Shown piece by piece: positions 43,052 through 55,448 of a stretch of 64,000 nt of DNA (positions are counted from its first letter, which is position 1; each line of letters begins with the position of its first letter). Position numbers and translations under genes: made by a program. Origin of the DNA: Sepioteuthis lessoniana (lineage: Eukaryota; Mollusca; Cephalopoda; Myopsida; Loliginidae). The stretch covers positions 62,460,965-62,524,964 of the forward strand of contig OY757911.1 in NCBI GenBank assembly GCA_963585895.1, in the 5' to 3' direction. The notes under the pieces are model-generated. The model searched no databases and was not told where the DNA came from. It saw only the letters and a program-made list of their open reading frames with translations.

Positions 43052-44600
43052 AAAGTATAGGTATTCGATTGGACCGTGTGTAAAAAAATCTTTTACATTA
43101 CAACACAAAAAACGTAAATATAACCTTATAATGAACGGGATTCTCAAACCCCTGGGCATAAAATACCACTATACGAGTTGACGTGCCGTTAAAATCATCA
43201 ATCAAAAAATATAAGATATTTTTTTAGACGTATGCATTCGTAAGTGTCCGGTTTCAGCGGATTAATTATTAAGGGGTTTGAATACTGAGTTGAGCTATGT
43301 ATCCTCATTTCATACAAATCCTCTTGTAAAGGCATGAATCCAATGTTTTATCACATCCAAAGTTTGATCACTTTGGTATATTTCTTGATACTTGTTGTGT
43401 GGATGAGTGTGTATTTGGAAAAAAGATCTTTCCAATGATTAACTTAAGATCGAAACAGTTGCCACTAAAAGCTGTTATTCCAAATTTTAACCATGGTGGC
43501 TTTTAATGAAAACACGGCTACACATTGAAGGGAAAAAAATTCCTATTTGCCAAGCAAATATAAAGTGAAAAAAGTTAAATAAATCATATTAATTAAGGTT
43601 GAATTTTTGCTGACTTTTTATTGTAAATAATTAACTCATATCTTTTTTATGTGTTCATTTTCACAGTTTCCTTCATTTCTGTTTATTTGTCCCAAGGTTT
43701 TCAGTTTCAATTGATAAATGTTATCATTTTCTTTTATTTTGTGTCTCCAAGCAAATCAGAAAATTTGACATTAGAGTTGTCTATACAAGTAAAGCCTCCT
43801 ACTGCCATATTGGAATCTGGTTGATTTTCATGTCGATGAATACACCATTGTGTCTTTTGTTTTTTCTATAAAAACAACGAACAAATATATTCTTCACGAA
43901 TGGCATCTATAACAGAAAAAACCTTCAGCAATAATATTGCCATATAAATACAGAGATATGGTAAAAAATAGTTATATACTTCTTCTTCCTAATAGAGAAG
44001 TTTTAATTAGCTATATCAAAATCAAGAATATTCTAATGTGAAAATCAAAATTATATTGACTTGCAATTAGTATTTTAAGATTTTTAATTTTTCAGTCTTC
44101 TAAATTCTGACATCTGCAACATTTTCGGTAATTCCGACAAGCATTCATTGAATATGGTTCCTGTATTTATCTGATTTCACCTAATTTTGACGAACCGTTC
44201 CTGTGTTTGTTTTGTTATGGGGCGAACTCCACTGGGAAACGGAGTTCTTTTTATCTGAGTAATGGAAAAATTATTCCTGTATTTCTATTTCTTGAACAGA
44301 TATTCCACGGGCATCTCAGCTTTGGACGATCAGGGATTTAAATTGTTTTAAATTGATCCACAAACCATGACAGAAAATCTTCCAGCTTTGATATTGCGTT
44401 AAATGTGATACAAACGATATACTCAATCACTGGATTTCCAAATTCATTGCTGTCTACCGTTTGAAAAATATGTATTCAACAATAAGAATAAATGTACGGA
44501 AACTTGAAGTGTATATTCACCATTAAAACGTTCATGAAGTTGGTTTCTTCTTCGTGCTTTGCTGTATTGATTCAAGTAATGGCACATAAGTTTTGGCTTG
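43052..44600. other. unassigned AT-rich DNA
   Basis: About 1.5 kb has no repeat or gene that I recognise. It is one of the few long stretches without visible mobile elements. Confidence 0.5.
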
Positions 44601-45155
44601 TTTTTTTTTTAATGGCATATCAACGTTCGTGGATTATACAATGCCGAATTCATCTTTGTTAAAGATAGCCCAGTCGGCTGGGACTGCAGAATACACCAAC
44701 TGCATCGCTGCAGAGGGTTAAGATTCCCCCAACAAGTGTCCTGGATGTGACACTAAACTATCTAATGGTGAGGCTCCAGTAATGTTGGATCTTTGGGGAA
44801 TTCGGGGAACCCTTTTCATGACCATCGCTCCAAGGTCCACTCGGGTCCAGAGTAGTAGAACTTGAATTGGTCCAATCTACAGGTCAAATAGAACTGTTTG
44901 ACGTTTAAACTGTGTACTTAGGATATACTGATTTGTTTGAAATAGAACTGTTTAATGTATAAAAATGAATTTGGCATTAATTAACCTACAATATGCCATA
45001 AAACCAAAGCAACCCTTTTTAAGAAAAAACAGCAGTGATACTATTTAAACCATAACTGGAGTGATGCGGGGGTCATATCTTCTTCAAAGGAATTAGTCTG
45101 AAAGTGAACGTAAAAGCTCGACTGGAGTTCAAAATCGCTCACTACGTGGTCGCAT
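44601..45155 (-). mobile_element. tRNA-derived SINE split by element A
   Basis: The tail half (tggcatatcaacgttcgtgg...aatgccgaattcatc) is at 44601-44667. The body and head (gtgatactatttaaaccata...ctcgactggagttcaaaatc) are at 45014-45155. Both have the same orientation, with an A copy between them. Joined, they match the order in the SINE at 21199. Confidence 0.8.
44668..45013 (+). mobile_element. element A copy 15, nested in a SINE
   Basis: A sense copy with a good head (gcccagtcggctgggactgc, ggctccagtaatgttggatc), only about two repeat units, a shortened stem-loop (ggcattaattaacctacaat then atgccataaaacc) and tail. At about 346 bp it is the shortest complete copy. Confidence 0.85.
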
Positions 45156-45616
45156 TTTAGTATTATTATACTGATACTTCCCCTGGCATATCAGAAAAAT
45201 CCAATGTTTTTAAATAATTTATAAATGCTTTAACATTAGTTCTCTGAGCATTCTATCTATGTCGACATCATTAAAAATTTCTTTGTGGAAGATCTCTTTT
45301 AGCCATGCATTTCCATAACGTTTGAACCCACTTGGCAAGTCCACTTTGAAAAAAAGTTTTTGGAACTCCGTGACCTCCGGGATCTGCCATCGACTATGCG
45401 GCTTGTCTTCAACATTACTTTAAACATCACACGCTACTTTCACCAATTGTCATCTCACAATAAAAAATTCTGAGCCTTCTTTGTATGTCGATATCTTTAG
45501 ATCTTTCTTTGGTTAAAAACTCAATTACTGCGCATTGTTTCTTCTTCATATCCATAAATATGCATCATCTGAAAATACAGGCACGATATCAGTCATGCAG
45601 TTAGAATTAACCGACA
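45156..45616. other. unassigned DNA
   Basis: Nothing recognised. Confidence 0.45.
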
Positions 45617-45875
45617 GGCAGGATCCAATACAAGGTCATTTTTAAGCAGAAGGCGTAGGGTTTGAATTAAGAGTCTACTTCCTCTTAAACTTGTTCCATA
45701 AAGAGCACAGTATGACCTACTATTTACCCATAGCTGGGGGAAGAAGAGATCGATTCTGGCATTTCCCAAGAGCATTGGTGCGCAGGAAGACAGTAACATT
45801 CTCGTTCAGGGTTTTAACTCGCCTCACTGAGTCCATTTTCCACGAAGATAACCGTTACGTTAAGTGTGCCCCCTT
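45617..45875 (-). mobile_element. SINE family B
   Basis: The reverse copy contains gatccaatacaaggtcattt, then cctactatttacccatagct, gcattggtgcgcaggaagac and the head ggttttaactcgcctcactg. Confidence 0.78.
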
Positions 45876-46159
45876 GCATTGCTTGCTAATGGTGAGATAG
45901 TACTGCATATCCATTAATATTTTCGTAGAGAATGACAAACCGTTATTATTTTCATTCATTCAGTCATTCAGTCATCATTTCTCTTTTAAAGGCATATCAA
46001 CCTATATAGGGTTATCTTTATGTCAAGCCGTTTGAGAATTGTGTTCATTGTACATCTATAGTAATATTTTTGTTTCTTTCAAGCATTCCTATATGATATT
46101 GATAAATTGTACACAATTATTATTCTATTGCTATCACTCCCAGGTCTACTCTGACCTGG

Positions 46160-46321
46160 AGTGGTATTGCCCAGTCGGCTGTGGCTATATAATACACTGA
46201 CTGGTTCTCTGTAGATGGGTAAGACTTTCACAACGAGAGTCCTGCATATGTCTCAAAAAATCTGATGGTGATGTCCCAGTAATGCTGGAGCTTTGGGGAA
46301 TGCGGAGTAACCCTTTATTGT
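46160..46321 (+). mobile_element. element A copy 16, head only
   Basis: It has gcccagtcggctgtggctat, gatgtcccagtaatgctgga and ggaatgcggagtaacccttt, then breaks into the next duplicated unit. Confidence 0.8.
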
Positions 46322-46573
46322 CATTGCTTGCTAATGGGGAAATAGTTGTGCATTTCCATTAATATTTTCGTAGAGCATGGCAAACCGTTATTATTTTCAT
46401 TCATTCGGTCATTCAGCCATTATTTCTCTTTTAAAGGCATATCAACCCATAGAGGGTAATTTTTTATATCAAGCAGTTTGAGAATTATGTTTATTGTATA
46501 TATATAGTAACATTTTTGTTTCTTTCAAGTATTCCCAAATGATATTAATAAATTGTACACAATTATATGCAGG

Positions 46574-46759
46574 CCAGTCAGTTGGGGCGTTCGAATACAC
46601 CGACTGCATCTCTGCAAAGGGTAAGACCCCAAAACGACTATCCTGAATATGACACAAAAAATATGGTGGTGAGGCTCTAGTAATGCTGGAGCTTTGGGAA
46701 GTGCAGTGTACTCCTTTATTGCTATCACTTCCAGGTCCACTCTAACCTGGAGTGGTATT
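46574..46759 (+). mobile_element. element A copy 17, head only
   Basis: It has gccagtcagttggggcgttc, ggtgaggctctagtaatgct and ttccaggtccactctaacct, ending where copy 18 starts. Confidence 0.8.
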
Positions 46760-47232
46760 GCCCAATCGGCTTGGGATATATAATACTCCGCATGGTTCTC
46801 TACAGAAGGGTAAAACTTCCACAACCAGAGCCCTGCATATAACTAAAAAAGTCTGATGGTTATGTCCCAGTAATGCTGGAGCTTTGAGGAATGCTGAGTA
46901 ACCCTTTATTGTCATCGCTCTAAGTTCAACTCTGGCCTGGAGTGGTAGTACCTGATAGTGTTCTTTCTAGGGGTCAAATAGAATTAAACTGTGTAATTAT
47001 GCTAAACTAAATTACTTGAAATAAGTCTGTTTTTACATTTAAACTGCGTATTTATGCTAAACTGAATTGTTTGAAATAGAACTGTTTTTGACATTTAAAC
47101 TTGTATTTATGCTAAACTGAATTGTTTGAAATAGAAGTATTCATATGCATAAAAATGGATTTGGCATGAACAAACTACAATGGTTGATGTGCCATAAACC
47201 AAACCAAACAAACCAAACCAAACAAACCAAAC
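46760..47232 (+). mobile_element. element A copy 18, complete
   Basis: The head (gcccaatcggcttgggatat), three regular units (tatgctaaactgaattgttt), the stem-loop (ggcatgaacaaactacaatg, gttgatgtgcc) and a long aaaccaaacaaaccaaacc tail are all present. Confidence 0.88.
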
Positions 47233-47329
47233 CTATAGGTCATAAAACCCAACTAAAAAAACAACATTTACATGATAACAAATATTTCTTTCTACTACTT
47301 ATAATTTTTACACAGTTTTGTACCGGCAC

Positions 47330-47568
47330 ATTGACAAAGTGGGTAGAGTGTTCGCCTATGGCCCGAGAGACCTGGTTTCAATCCCAGGTCGCGTCATACC
47401 AAAGACTTTCAAAATGGTACTTGACATATCCTTGCTTAACACTCAGCAATATAAGGTACGCATAAAGGATAAAGTGGATTAATCCAGGGAAAGGAGTTGC
47501 ACCCTCCCCTACAGCTCGGTGTAGTAGCTATTGAAAAGGGAGCCTTCTGGTCCTCCTCGCTAACAACA
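47330..47568 (+). mobile_element. SINE family C
   Basis: The head (agtgggtagagtgttcgcct, B box ggtttcaatccc) and the full body are present, ending ctcctcgctaac. A small deletion before the end removes the gtcgccaactttac segment. Confidence 0.87.
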
Positions 47569-47579
47569 ACTAGATATTC

Positions 47580-47930
47580 CTATCTAATACAAATAATTTG
47601 AACAAAGTTTTACGTTTCAAGTAACTTATAATAATAATCCTAAATTAGCAATTATATCTTCAAGTAATGATTCTTAATACAAATTATTTACAGTTATAGG
47701 GAAATTAATATTTTTATCTAATACAAATCACTTTTATCCAGTTCTATTCTGCCCATGTAAGAGACCTTATCAAGAACTATTAGTCTGGGTCTTGGTGGTC
47801 TTGAGAGCAATGGTAATGAAGATTCACCATCAAATGCCGTTGAGTGTCATATCAGGACTCTCCTTTGGGAAGCCATATCACTCAGCAATAAATACAGTCA
47901 ACTTATACTAAGCTCAGACGACTGTACGGG
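47580..47930 (-). mobile_element. element A copy 19, degraded
   Basis: Repeat-zone traces (ctatctaatacaaat) are followed by head traces gagagcaatggtaatgaaga, gatatggctt-type sequence and ctcagacgactg in reverse orientation. Weak but ordered. Confidence 0.5.
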
Positions 47931-48670
47931 AACTTACTTTCCATACAATCATCGAAGAAATTCTTAATTTACGCCAGTTCCTTTTTACTTCAGACTTCAC
48001 AACAAGAGAAACACTTCCAAAATCTCACACTTCCTTCTCTCAGGGATCACAAACCATTATAAAATAATTGTATCGTTAGTTTTATTTTATTCCTGTGGTA
48101 GACTTAATAACTGTTTTGGGGTATATATTTATTAAATGTTAAGTAAGATTATCAATTAACTTGTTTTGTTGGTTTTGTTTTCTGTTCTCAATAAAATCTA
48201 TGATTATATTTTACAAGTACAAAAATATTTTATTTCGTATCTATTTAATATGGTTTCTAAATTCCTATGGTTTAATCTTATGAGAGTACAAATACTTTAA
48301 TAATATGATAATAATTTAAATATATATCATCAAAGGGGAAACGTAATGATGTCAATTTATTTGCAATCAATAACTGCTAATACTATTGTTTTTGCGTGTT
48401 TGAAATGGTAATCATTCCGATAAAGTTCGTCCTTGAAAAAAATACGTTAGATGATTATTTTTGCCTGCATTTATTTTCAATGCCGAATGATGCTTAAGAA
48501 CTATGATTTAGCAAATCATATTCAATCATATACGAATACCAGAAGCAAATTTCAAAAGAAGAGAAATGAATTCCCTAGAAATTTAAAATCAATCGCAAAG
48601 GTCAAACATTTAAATAAATCTAATGACTTGGAAAAAATTCCCCTTTTTCTTCACCAGATTGTTACAGATT
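47931..48670. other. unassigned AT-rich DNA
   Basis: The 87-codon ORF at 48451-48714 runs into the next SINE and has no recognisable domain. Confidence 0.5.
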
Positions 48671-48897
48671 GGTTATTTGGGTTTCTTTATTTAATGACAT
48701 ATCAATCTTCGTGAATTATTTTGTACCAGAGCAGTGCTTGTAGAAGGAAAGAAATTATACCATTTAACCCATAACTGAAGATATACGTTGGTTCATTCCT
48801 TTCCAAAGAGTATTAGTCCGAAAGTAAATGTCATAGCAGGACTGGAACTCAAACTTACTAACTTCGAAGCCTCAGTCAAGCCATGGGGACTCCTTCC
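48671..48897 (-). mobile_element. tRNA-derived SINE with stem-loop tail
   Basis: The reverse copy contains ggtttctttatttaatgaca, then tatcaatcttcgtgaattat, taccatttaacccataactg and the head ctggaactcaaacttac...agccatggggactcc. Confidence 0.77.
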
Positions 48898-49852
48898 CGT
48901 TATGAATGCTAAATTAGAATTCTATGTCATCAGAAATCGCAAAAGCCAGTAGCAATTACCCATCAACGTGACTTCTTGAACTTGATCCGCAGAAGATTTA
49001 ACTATCCGTCAAGGGGAACATTAAAAGTACTGTGTATAATGATTACTTCATCCTAGTGAAACTATCGACGCAACTCTGTTCACATAAAAAGACTACTAAG
49101 GTGCATTGGGGATTAGAGAAAACTAGCAATAAGTCTTTGCTCATCTGCCAAAGAAACGGATCTTCAAAAAGACACTTTAACTACAACCAGGTAGCCAAAA
49201 TGTGACACAAGGTCAGCTTAGTGTGTGGTGCCACGCAAAAATCGTTACTCATGCGTAGTGATTTAAAAAAATTATTGGTTCCGCCGGCATTCCTCCTGCG
49301 GACCTCAGAATACGAGCAATTAACTGTAGCCTTTTAGGCGAGGGTTTAGGTGTTGCCTTGAAGGAAGGATCCTGAAACCAAGCAATAAAAATTTTATCCC
49401 TCACCCGACACGAACGCTTTCATGAAGACCAGGCGAAACTGCTCAGAAGTAGCTTGATGACTGCTTTCATTAATAAGAGTCGGGAGGAGAGAGTCCAAAT
49501 GTTGCAGATTTGTAAAAAAAACAATATCAGAATACGCCGCAGTCACCGTTTTTCCAACTGCTAACCGGAAATCCTGGATGTGACATTCGACAAGCACATT
49601 TATTGCTATTTTCTCATTAGATTCAGTAAAAAACTAGTTTGTTTCTTTGTTTAAAAAAAAGTATAGTCTTCATGTAACAATACAATATCTTACTCCGGTT
49701 AAAAGAACATTATATTGACAAGTTTAATCGAATTACCTTTTGTGACTAGATATCGCACTTGTAGATAATCATTTATTTTGATCATCGCAACAGTAATTTC
49801 AAGGATATTAAAAAATAAGGACGACATAAATTAAGCTTTCCCAAGTTTGGAT
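48898..49852. other. unassigned DNA
   Basis: A short tail-B-like trace (gtgacacaaggtcagct) is at about 49201. The 67-codon minus ORF at 49394-49597 has no recognised family. Confidence 0.45.
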
Positions 49853-50367
49853 GGTTGGGTTTTATAGCATATCAACGATTGTTGGTTATTTAATGCCAAA
49901 TTTTTACTACAATATTAAATATATATGATTCACAACGTTATTTTGTAGGTTAGTCTTTAGAGCAGTCTGATCTCATTTTTGGTACACTTAAATATTTTTA
50001 TTTACTATCAATCATTTGTTTGCACACAGTTAAATATTTTCAAGTATTGCCATGTACCAGTAACTATGTAAAATTAGTCATTTGTTTGCACACAGTTAAA
50101 ATAGTTCCAAGAATTGCTATGTATCACAAACAATTCAATTCAACATCAGTTATTTGTTTACACAGAGTTAAATGATCAAACAGTTCTATTTCTAACCACT
50201 CAATTTAGTAGAAGCTATTTGTTTGCACACAGTTTAAATATCAAACAGTATTACTGGAGCCTCACCAACAGATTATTTAGTGTTATATCCTGGACACTCG
50301 TTGGAACAGATATTATCATTCTGCAGAGATGTAGTTGGTGTATTCTACAGCCCCAGCCGACAGGGCT
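49853..50367 (-). mobile_element. element A copy 20
   Basis: The reverse copy has tail (tttggatggttgggttttat), stem-loop, long-type repeat zone (gtttgcacacagttaaa units) and a head ending ctacagccccagccgacagg. An internal head segment is deleted. Confidence 0.83.
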
Positions 50368-50790
50368 TTAACTTTCCTAATTCTGTTTCTATGACAAAAG
50401 AACAGATTTTATTCCCTGAAGATTGGGATTTTTTTTATATAGAATGCTTTACTGAAATTTTTAATAATAGTAATAACGTCAATATCAAGTTTTATTTGAC
50501 AACAATAACATTTTATATTATTTTCTTTCATGCTGTCTTCATCGCAACATTTGAGACAGTCATACGCATAGAATACGAAATACTGTGTAATCTTCCGAGA
50601 CTCAACACGATATCCATATTTTCTCAGGAACCTGGTAGCTGCTTTACTTACTTGTTAAAGAAGACCATCTGCAACTGTTGCTTAAAAATAACAAGACATG
50701 GAAAAGTTAAATATAATTAATATGCAAGACTTACTGTTGTATACCACAACCATAATGATATCAAACACAACCGTAATACAATACATATAC
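50368..50790. other. unassigned AT-rich DNA
   Basis: The 146-codon ORF at 50280-50720 begins inside the A head and has no recognisable domain. Confidence 0.45.
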
Positions 50791-51130
50791 AATACATATG
50801 CAAATACAAATACAATACAGGCGGGCTCTGTTGTTTCGATATGAACGGTTTATTAACTTCTGGGTCCGGTTCATGGCGACACGAGGAGAGAGACACACAA
50901 TTCCTACGATACTAACCCTATCCCAACGCGCGGCGCATCTTGTGATGTTTAACATCTCAATTTATCTCGCCGGCCGAGACCCGAAAAACGTAACCGCCGC
51001 CGCAACGGTAGAAAACTCAACTCTATCTCTCAATGGTAGAAACTAAACTGACTCTTTTTCAAAATTCTCAAATTCTCAGGACCATCTCTTCCGGGCACGT
51101 CATCCACACTCCAGCCCCATTTCCTGTCAG
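50791..51130. other. GC-richer anonymous block
   Basis: CpG-containing sequence (cgcgcggcgcatcttgtgat, cgccggccgagacccgaaaa) stands out from its AT-rich flanks. It may be a retroelement LTR or 5' fragment. I see no diagnostic motif. Confidence 0.3.
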
Positions 51131-52106
51131 GGGGTTTATTATGACAAACAGTGATTGTCATTTCCTTTTCGCAGAGTGTTAGTGCACCCAATGACTAAGC
51201 ATCTGAACTAAGAGTCTCGAATAGTTCAAAGCCTTTACAAACTGAATGATAAAATATCATTAACGAAAAATGATTAATATAAAAAAAAATCATTCCTTGA
51301 TTATATAAAATTATGTTAATCTGATGCATAGGTTAAGGCAATGAGCAAATGAAATTATAATAAAATGAATAAATAAGTCCAAAATGAATAGTAATTGTGA
51401 ATGCTTTATCTAATATTCAAAATTCAAAATATATTTCTCGTCGATTTATCTGTGAATGGAAATGTTTAGAAAATGGCAGCGAATTGAGCTTTCGGTAAGA
51501 AAAGGGATTAAGGTTACATTGTTAAAGTAGATATTAGTTACCTAGTGGTGGAAAACGTTTGTGTCAACGTATTATAATATCATTTATACGTGTAGAAAAC
51601 ATTGTTCTTGGAGTCTAAAAACCCTCCCACAAAATTCCTTCTGTAACAGAGTTCTTCTAAAACTTATTTTTTAAAAAAGAGAACAGAAAGTTGCTATTGT
51701 GAATATAAAATAAAAGGCTGGAGAAGAATGATCTTAAAGCAATGTGGAACTAAACGAAAAGGAATTGCACCGTTGGCCACGTGCTTTCGTACACTTTCAG
51801 AAAGTTTTCGTTATTTTGGTCGTTTTCTTTTATGGAGTAACATTTAATGTGTGCAGAGGTTTTCAGCGGAAAATCAGTTTTTACCTGTGTCACAATGGCA
51901 TTCAGACTTTAGGTTTTAAAAGGGAATTTGTGTAGCTTTTGTACACCCCTATTAACTAAAACCTGCAAAATCATGAAATTGCACAAATAAATGAAACATA
52001 CGTAAAGCAAATGTATAAAATTATATCTAACATTCTACTTGTACTGATGTGCTTTCTTTGTTTTGGGTATAAACTGCAAATCTAATAAATCTAAGAAATT
52101 TTTTAA
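51131..52106. other. unassigned AT-rich DNA
   Basis: Nothing recognised. Confidence 0.5.
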
Positions 52107-52146
52107 CACACACACACACGCACGCACACACACACACACACAAATT

Positions 52147-52213
<67 letters not shown>
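52107..52213. repeat. (AC)n and (TA)n microsatellite, left of MITE G copy 2
   Basis: AC repeats to about 52142, a short spacer, then TA repeats to 52213. Confidence 0.93.
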
Positions 52214-52217
52214 GTAT

Positions 52218-52355
52218 GCTTGTTGTATATCCAAAGAAAGAATAAAATTATATTTTATGATAGGTAGGTTCACGAAGATATTTGTATTTCTTTAAATTTA
52301 TTTATTTGATAAATAAATTCAAGAAATACAAATCTGTTCATGGACCTACCTATTT

Positions 52356-52358
<3 letters not shown>
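52218..52358. mobile_element. foldback MITE G, copy 2
   Basis: Inverted arms at about 52260-52304 and 52309-52354 (ggtaggttcacgaagatatt / gttcatggacctacc). The same upstream flank as copy 1 (ttgtatatccaaagaaagaa) is present, with (TA)n on both sides. Confidence 0.68.

Positions 52359-52397
<39 letters not shown>
52359..52397. repeat. (TA)n microsatellite, right of MITE G copy 2
   Basis: About 19 TA units. Confidence 0.95.
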
Positions 52398-52401
<4 letters not shown>

Positions 52402-52527
52402 AAAGTTTTGTTTTAGAATCCCTCAGAGTGAGAAAAAAATCAGATTGCTGCGTTTAGCTTGAGCATTATGATGATATTATACTCACCGAAACATCCCAAT
52501 CTAATTTTGAAAATATATTTATTTCTC

Positions 52528-52581
52528 ACACACACACCCGCACACACACACACACACACACACGCATATATATATATATAT
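52528..52581. repeat. (AC)n-(AT)n microsatellite
   Basis: AC repeats with CG interruptions, then a short AT tract. Confidence 0.92.
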
Positions 52582-53725
52582 GATATTTACAAACACGTAT
52601 TATTTGATAATTGTTCTTTCCAAATGTATATATATTTTTTCTGTCCCTCTATCATTTTCTGTATGCATTTCTACAAGTTTTAAACATTATTATTTCCATC
52701 AAATAACATTTATTGACTGCTATTACATTTATATCATTTATTCTTTTTTTTAATATTTTAGCGAAATATTAGTTTTTCTTCGTTACTGATAAAATGTTAA
52801 TGTTTTCTTGGTTATTGATTTGATATTATTTGAATGTTATAATTTATTTTTTGCGTTGTGCAAAACAATATTTTCTAACGCTCACCATTATAAGTTTTTC
52901 TTTCATTCCCTTTTTGATCAAATAATATATTGTGACTGGAAATATTTTTCTACTCTTTTGTTCTACTTTAAGTTGAAAATGTAATTAAAAAGTACTTCTA
53001 ATGGTAAAGTCACATTTAAAACACAAGTTCTGACCAGATTACGGATTTTAAGCAACTGTGAACTTGTTTAATACTTAGATGAGTGAACACTTTGTTAATA
53101 AAGCTATTGTAGGTCTGCTTGTTGAATTATAAATGACTCAGTTGGCAAAATTTTCTTCTTATACTATTGTTGTATACCAAGAGAAGAAAAGGATCACAAC
53201 ATTTATTCATAAAAAATATTCGTCTCCTTTTTTCATACAAAAGGTATATTGTTGGCGAAATTAGTTGCGTAAAGAGAGAGTTGGGAGAGATGAGAAACGT
53301 TAAGACTACCACCAGAATGAGATACAATATCTCAGAGAACTCTACTTATTCGTTCTGCCTCCAAGAGGCTGGCACAGGGTCGACTTAAAACATTTAATCA
53401 TCTTCGCTTCTTCGTTTTGCCTCAAGGTCAAATCACTACAGAGGCCACCGTTACGCTCTCTTATTTTGCTTCTGAGCACATACTCTCTTTCGATAGTAGT
53501 GAGTCAGTTACGTTTAGACTTTTCTCTACGTCTCAACTGAGTGCCCTCCGCCCCCTCCCCAAACAAGCGCTCAGGGTGGTGTGACAACTAGTCTCTCTCT
53601 CTCTCTCTCTATCCCTCTCTCTTCCTACCCGGTGACCACTGACCAGAGGTTAAAAACTTCCGTCGTTGTATATTTTTCGGACGTTTACGCACCTCGTGGT
53701 TACTTTTTCAATACACGTGGAATTT
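52582..53725. other. unassigned DNA
   Basis: AT-rich to about 53250. From about 53260 to 53680 it is more GC-rich with a (TC)n tract at about 53593-53613. No gene or known repeat is recognised. Confidence 0.45.
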
Positions 53726-54237
53726 CCAGTCAGCTGAAGCTGTAAAATACATCGACTGGTTCTCTGTAGAGGTGTACAACTCCCACAACAAGTGTCCTGG
53801 ATATGACACTAAACAATCTGATAGTGAGGCTTCAGTAATTTTGGAGCTTTGAGGGATGCAGAGTACCCTTTTATTGCCATCGCTCCCCAGTCGACTCAGG
53901 CTCTGAGAGGTAACATCTGATATTTTCCTATTTACAGGTCAAATGGGACAAAACCGAAAATATTTGAAATAAAACTGTTTTTACATTTAACAATGTATTT
54001 GTATTAGATATAAGTAAAACTATTTAACTCTGAAAAAATGAGATCAAGCTCGTTTAAAAACATTAACCAAATATCTAATATAAATGTATAAAGAGGATTT
54101 GGCATTTGATAACCTGTAATGCTTGATATGCCATCAAACCCAACCAAACTAAATTATATATTTAATATGTATGTATAAAGAGGATTTGGCATCAGATAAC
54201 CTACAATGGTTGATATGCCATAAAACCCAACCAAACT

Positions 54238-54311
<74 letters not shown>

Positions 54312-54488
54312 GGATTTGTCATAAAATAACCTACAATGGTTGATATGCCATAAAACACAACCAACTCAAATCCTACATATTCAATATATATCAAATACTA
54401 TATATTTGATATATATGTATAAATAGGAGTTACCATTAATTAGCCTAAAATTACTGATATGCCATAAATCCAAACCAAACCAAACCAT
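53726..54488 (+). mobile_element. element A copy 21 with four tandem tails
   Basis: A sense head (ccagtcagctgaagctgtaa) and a short repeat zone are followed by four successive versions of the 3' module, starting at about 54083, 54172, 54300 and 54413. Each has (g)gatttggcat...gttgatatgccataaaaccca. A (TA)n tract (54241-54308) separates the second and third. Normal copies have one such module. Confidence 0.88.
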
Positions 54489-54737
54489 CAAAGGTCCATT
54501 ATTAGTTATGGTTTATTATTTTTTCCGGAAAGATCTATGAACAATCTCAGTTTAACTGCAAAGTTCAAATTAGTCACATAATCATTCATCAATATTTCGT
54601 AAAAGCCAAATTAATTGGCTTTAAAGGAAACGATTTTGTTCTTTTTTAGTAAATATAAAGGGGATTCTCAAACCCATAATAGAAACAAGTGTTTCAAGTT
54701 TTTAATAAATTACTTTTACGAGCGTACGTAATTAATA

Positions 54738-54962
54738 CGTGGAGAGTCTCTGTTGCTTTGAACCTGACAACGTAATAAGTGATTTCAAACTCCAGTTGTA
54801 CAATTACATTCACTTTTGGAATAATATCTTGCGAAAAGTATGATCTTCCTTAACCTACCATCAATGGTAGGTTCTAAAAGGATGACTGCGGTAGTTATTC
54901 TAAAAGGATGACTGCGGGAGTTATTTAGATTAACCCACAAAGGTTGATATGCCATCAAATAT
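54738..54962 (+). mobile_element. tRNA-derived SINE with stem-loop tail
   Basis: A worn head (gagagtctctgttgctttga, gatttcaaactcc) and body are followed by a short internal duplication (ctaaaaggatgactgcgg twice, about 54873-54930), then the tail gttgatatgccatcaaat. Confidence 0.72.
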
Positions 54963-55388
54963 ATAATAAAATATATAATATATAATATATAATATTTTAA
55001 AAAAAATAAAAATAAAAAAATAAAGCATTAATTTCAATCTAATCTAGTTTGTATATGGTGTATTTTGGGAAGCCAGAATATTCAGCTTTGAAAGAAAAAT
55101 ATCTTACGTTTGATTTGTTATTATCTTTTTCACTGCCAAATAAAATAAAAGCAAGTCTAAAACGTGTAGTAAGTCAATATTTTCCTCGGGATTGTATATT
55201 TTCTAAATTGTGTAAAATGTATATAGTTTCTAAAGTACATACAATAGCTATATTCTCCGCATAAATTGCATCTATTTTATACAAATATACTTAAAATGCT
55301 AATTTTATTTTTGTTCTCGTTTCCACTTTGAATTGCATTATTTTATGCAGATTGCAAATATTTTGACTACATTAGTTATTTTATTCTT

Positions 55389-55390
<2 letters not shown>
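54963..55390. other. unassigned AT-rich DNA
   Basis: Starts with A/T-only repeats. Nothing else recognised. Confidence 0.5.

Positions 55391-55445
<55 letters not shown>
55391..55445. repeat. (TA)n microsatellite
   Basis: About 27 TA units. Confidence 0.95.

Positions 55446-55448
<3 letters not shown>

Larger units (their letters stand above)
45877..46759 (+). repeat. tandem duplication (about 445 bp) carrying element A pieces
   Basis: The segment starting cattgcttgctaatgg at 45877 recurs at 46322 with high similarity, including a reversed A tail (aaaggcatatcaacc) and ttgtacacaattat. Each copy ends in a sense A head. The second copy contains an additional A head (46574-46759). Confidence 0.82.

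Noticed and set aside
50280-50720. 146-codon ORF as a possible gene
   Set aside because: It begins inside the reversed head of an element A copy and has no recognisable domain.
53260-53680. Solo LTR
   Set aside because: The composition differs from the flanks, but I could not find TG...CA ends, a polyadenylation signal in place or a target duplication, so no LTR call is made.
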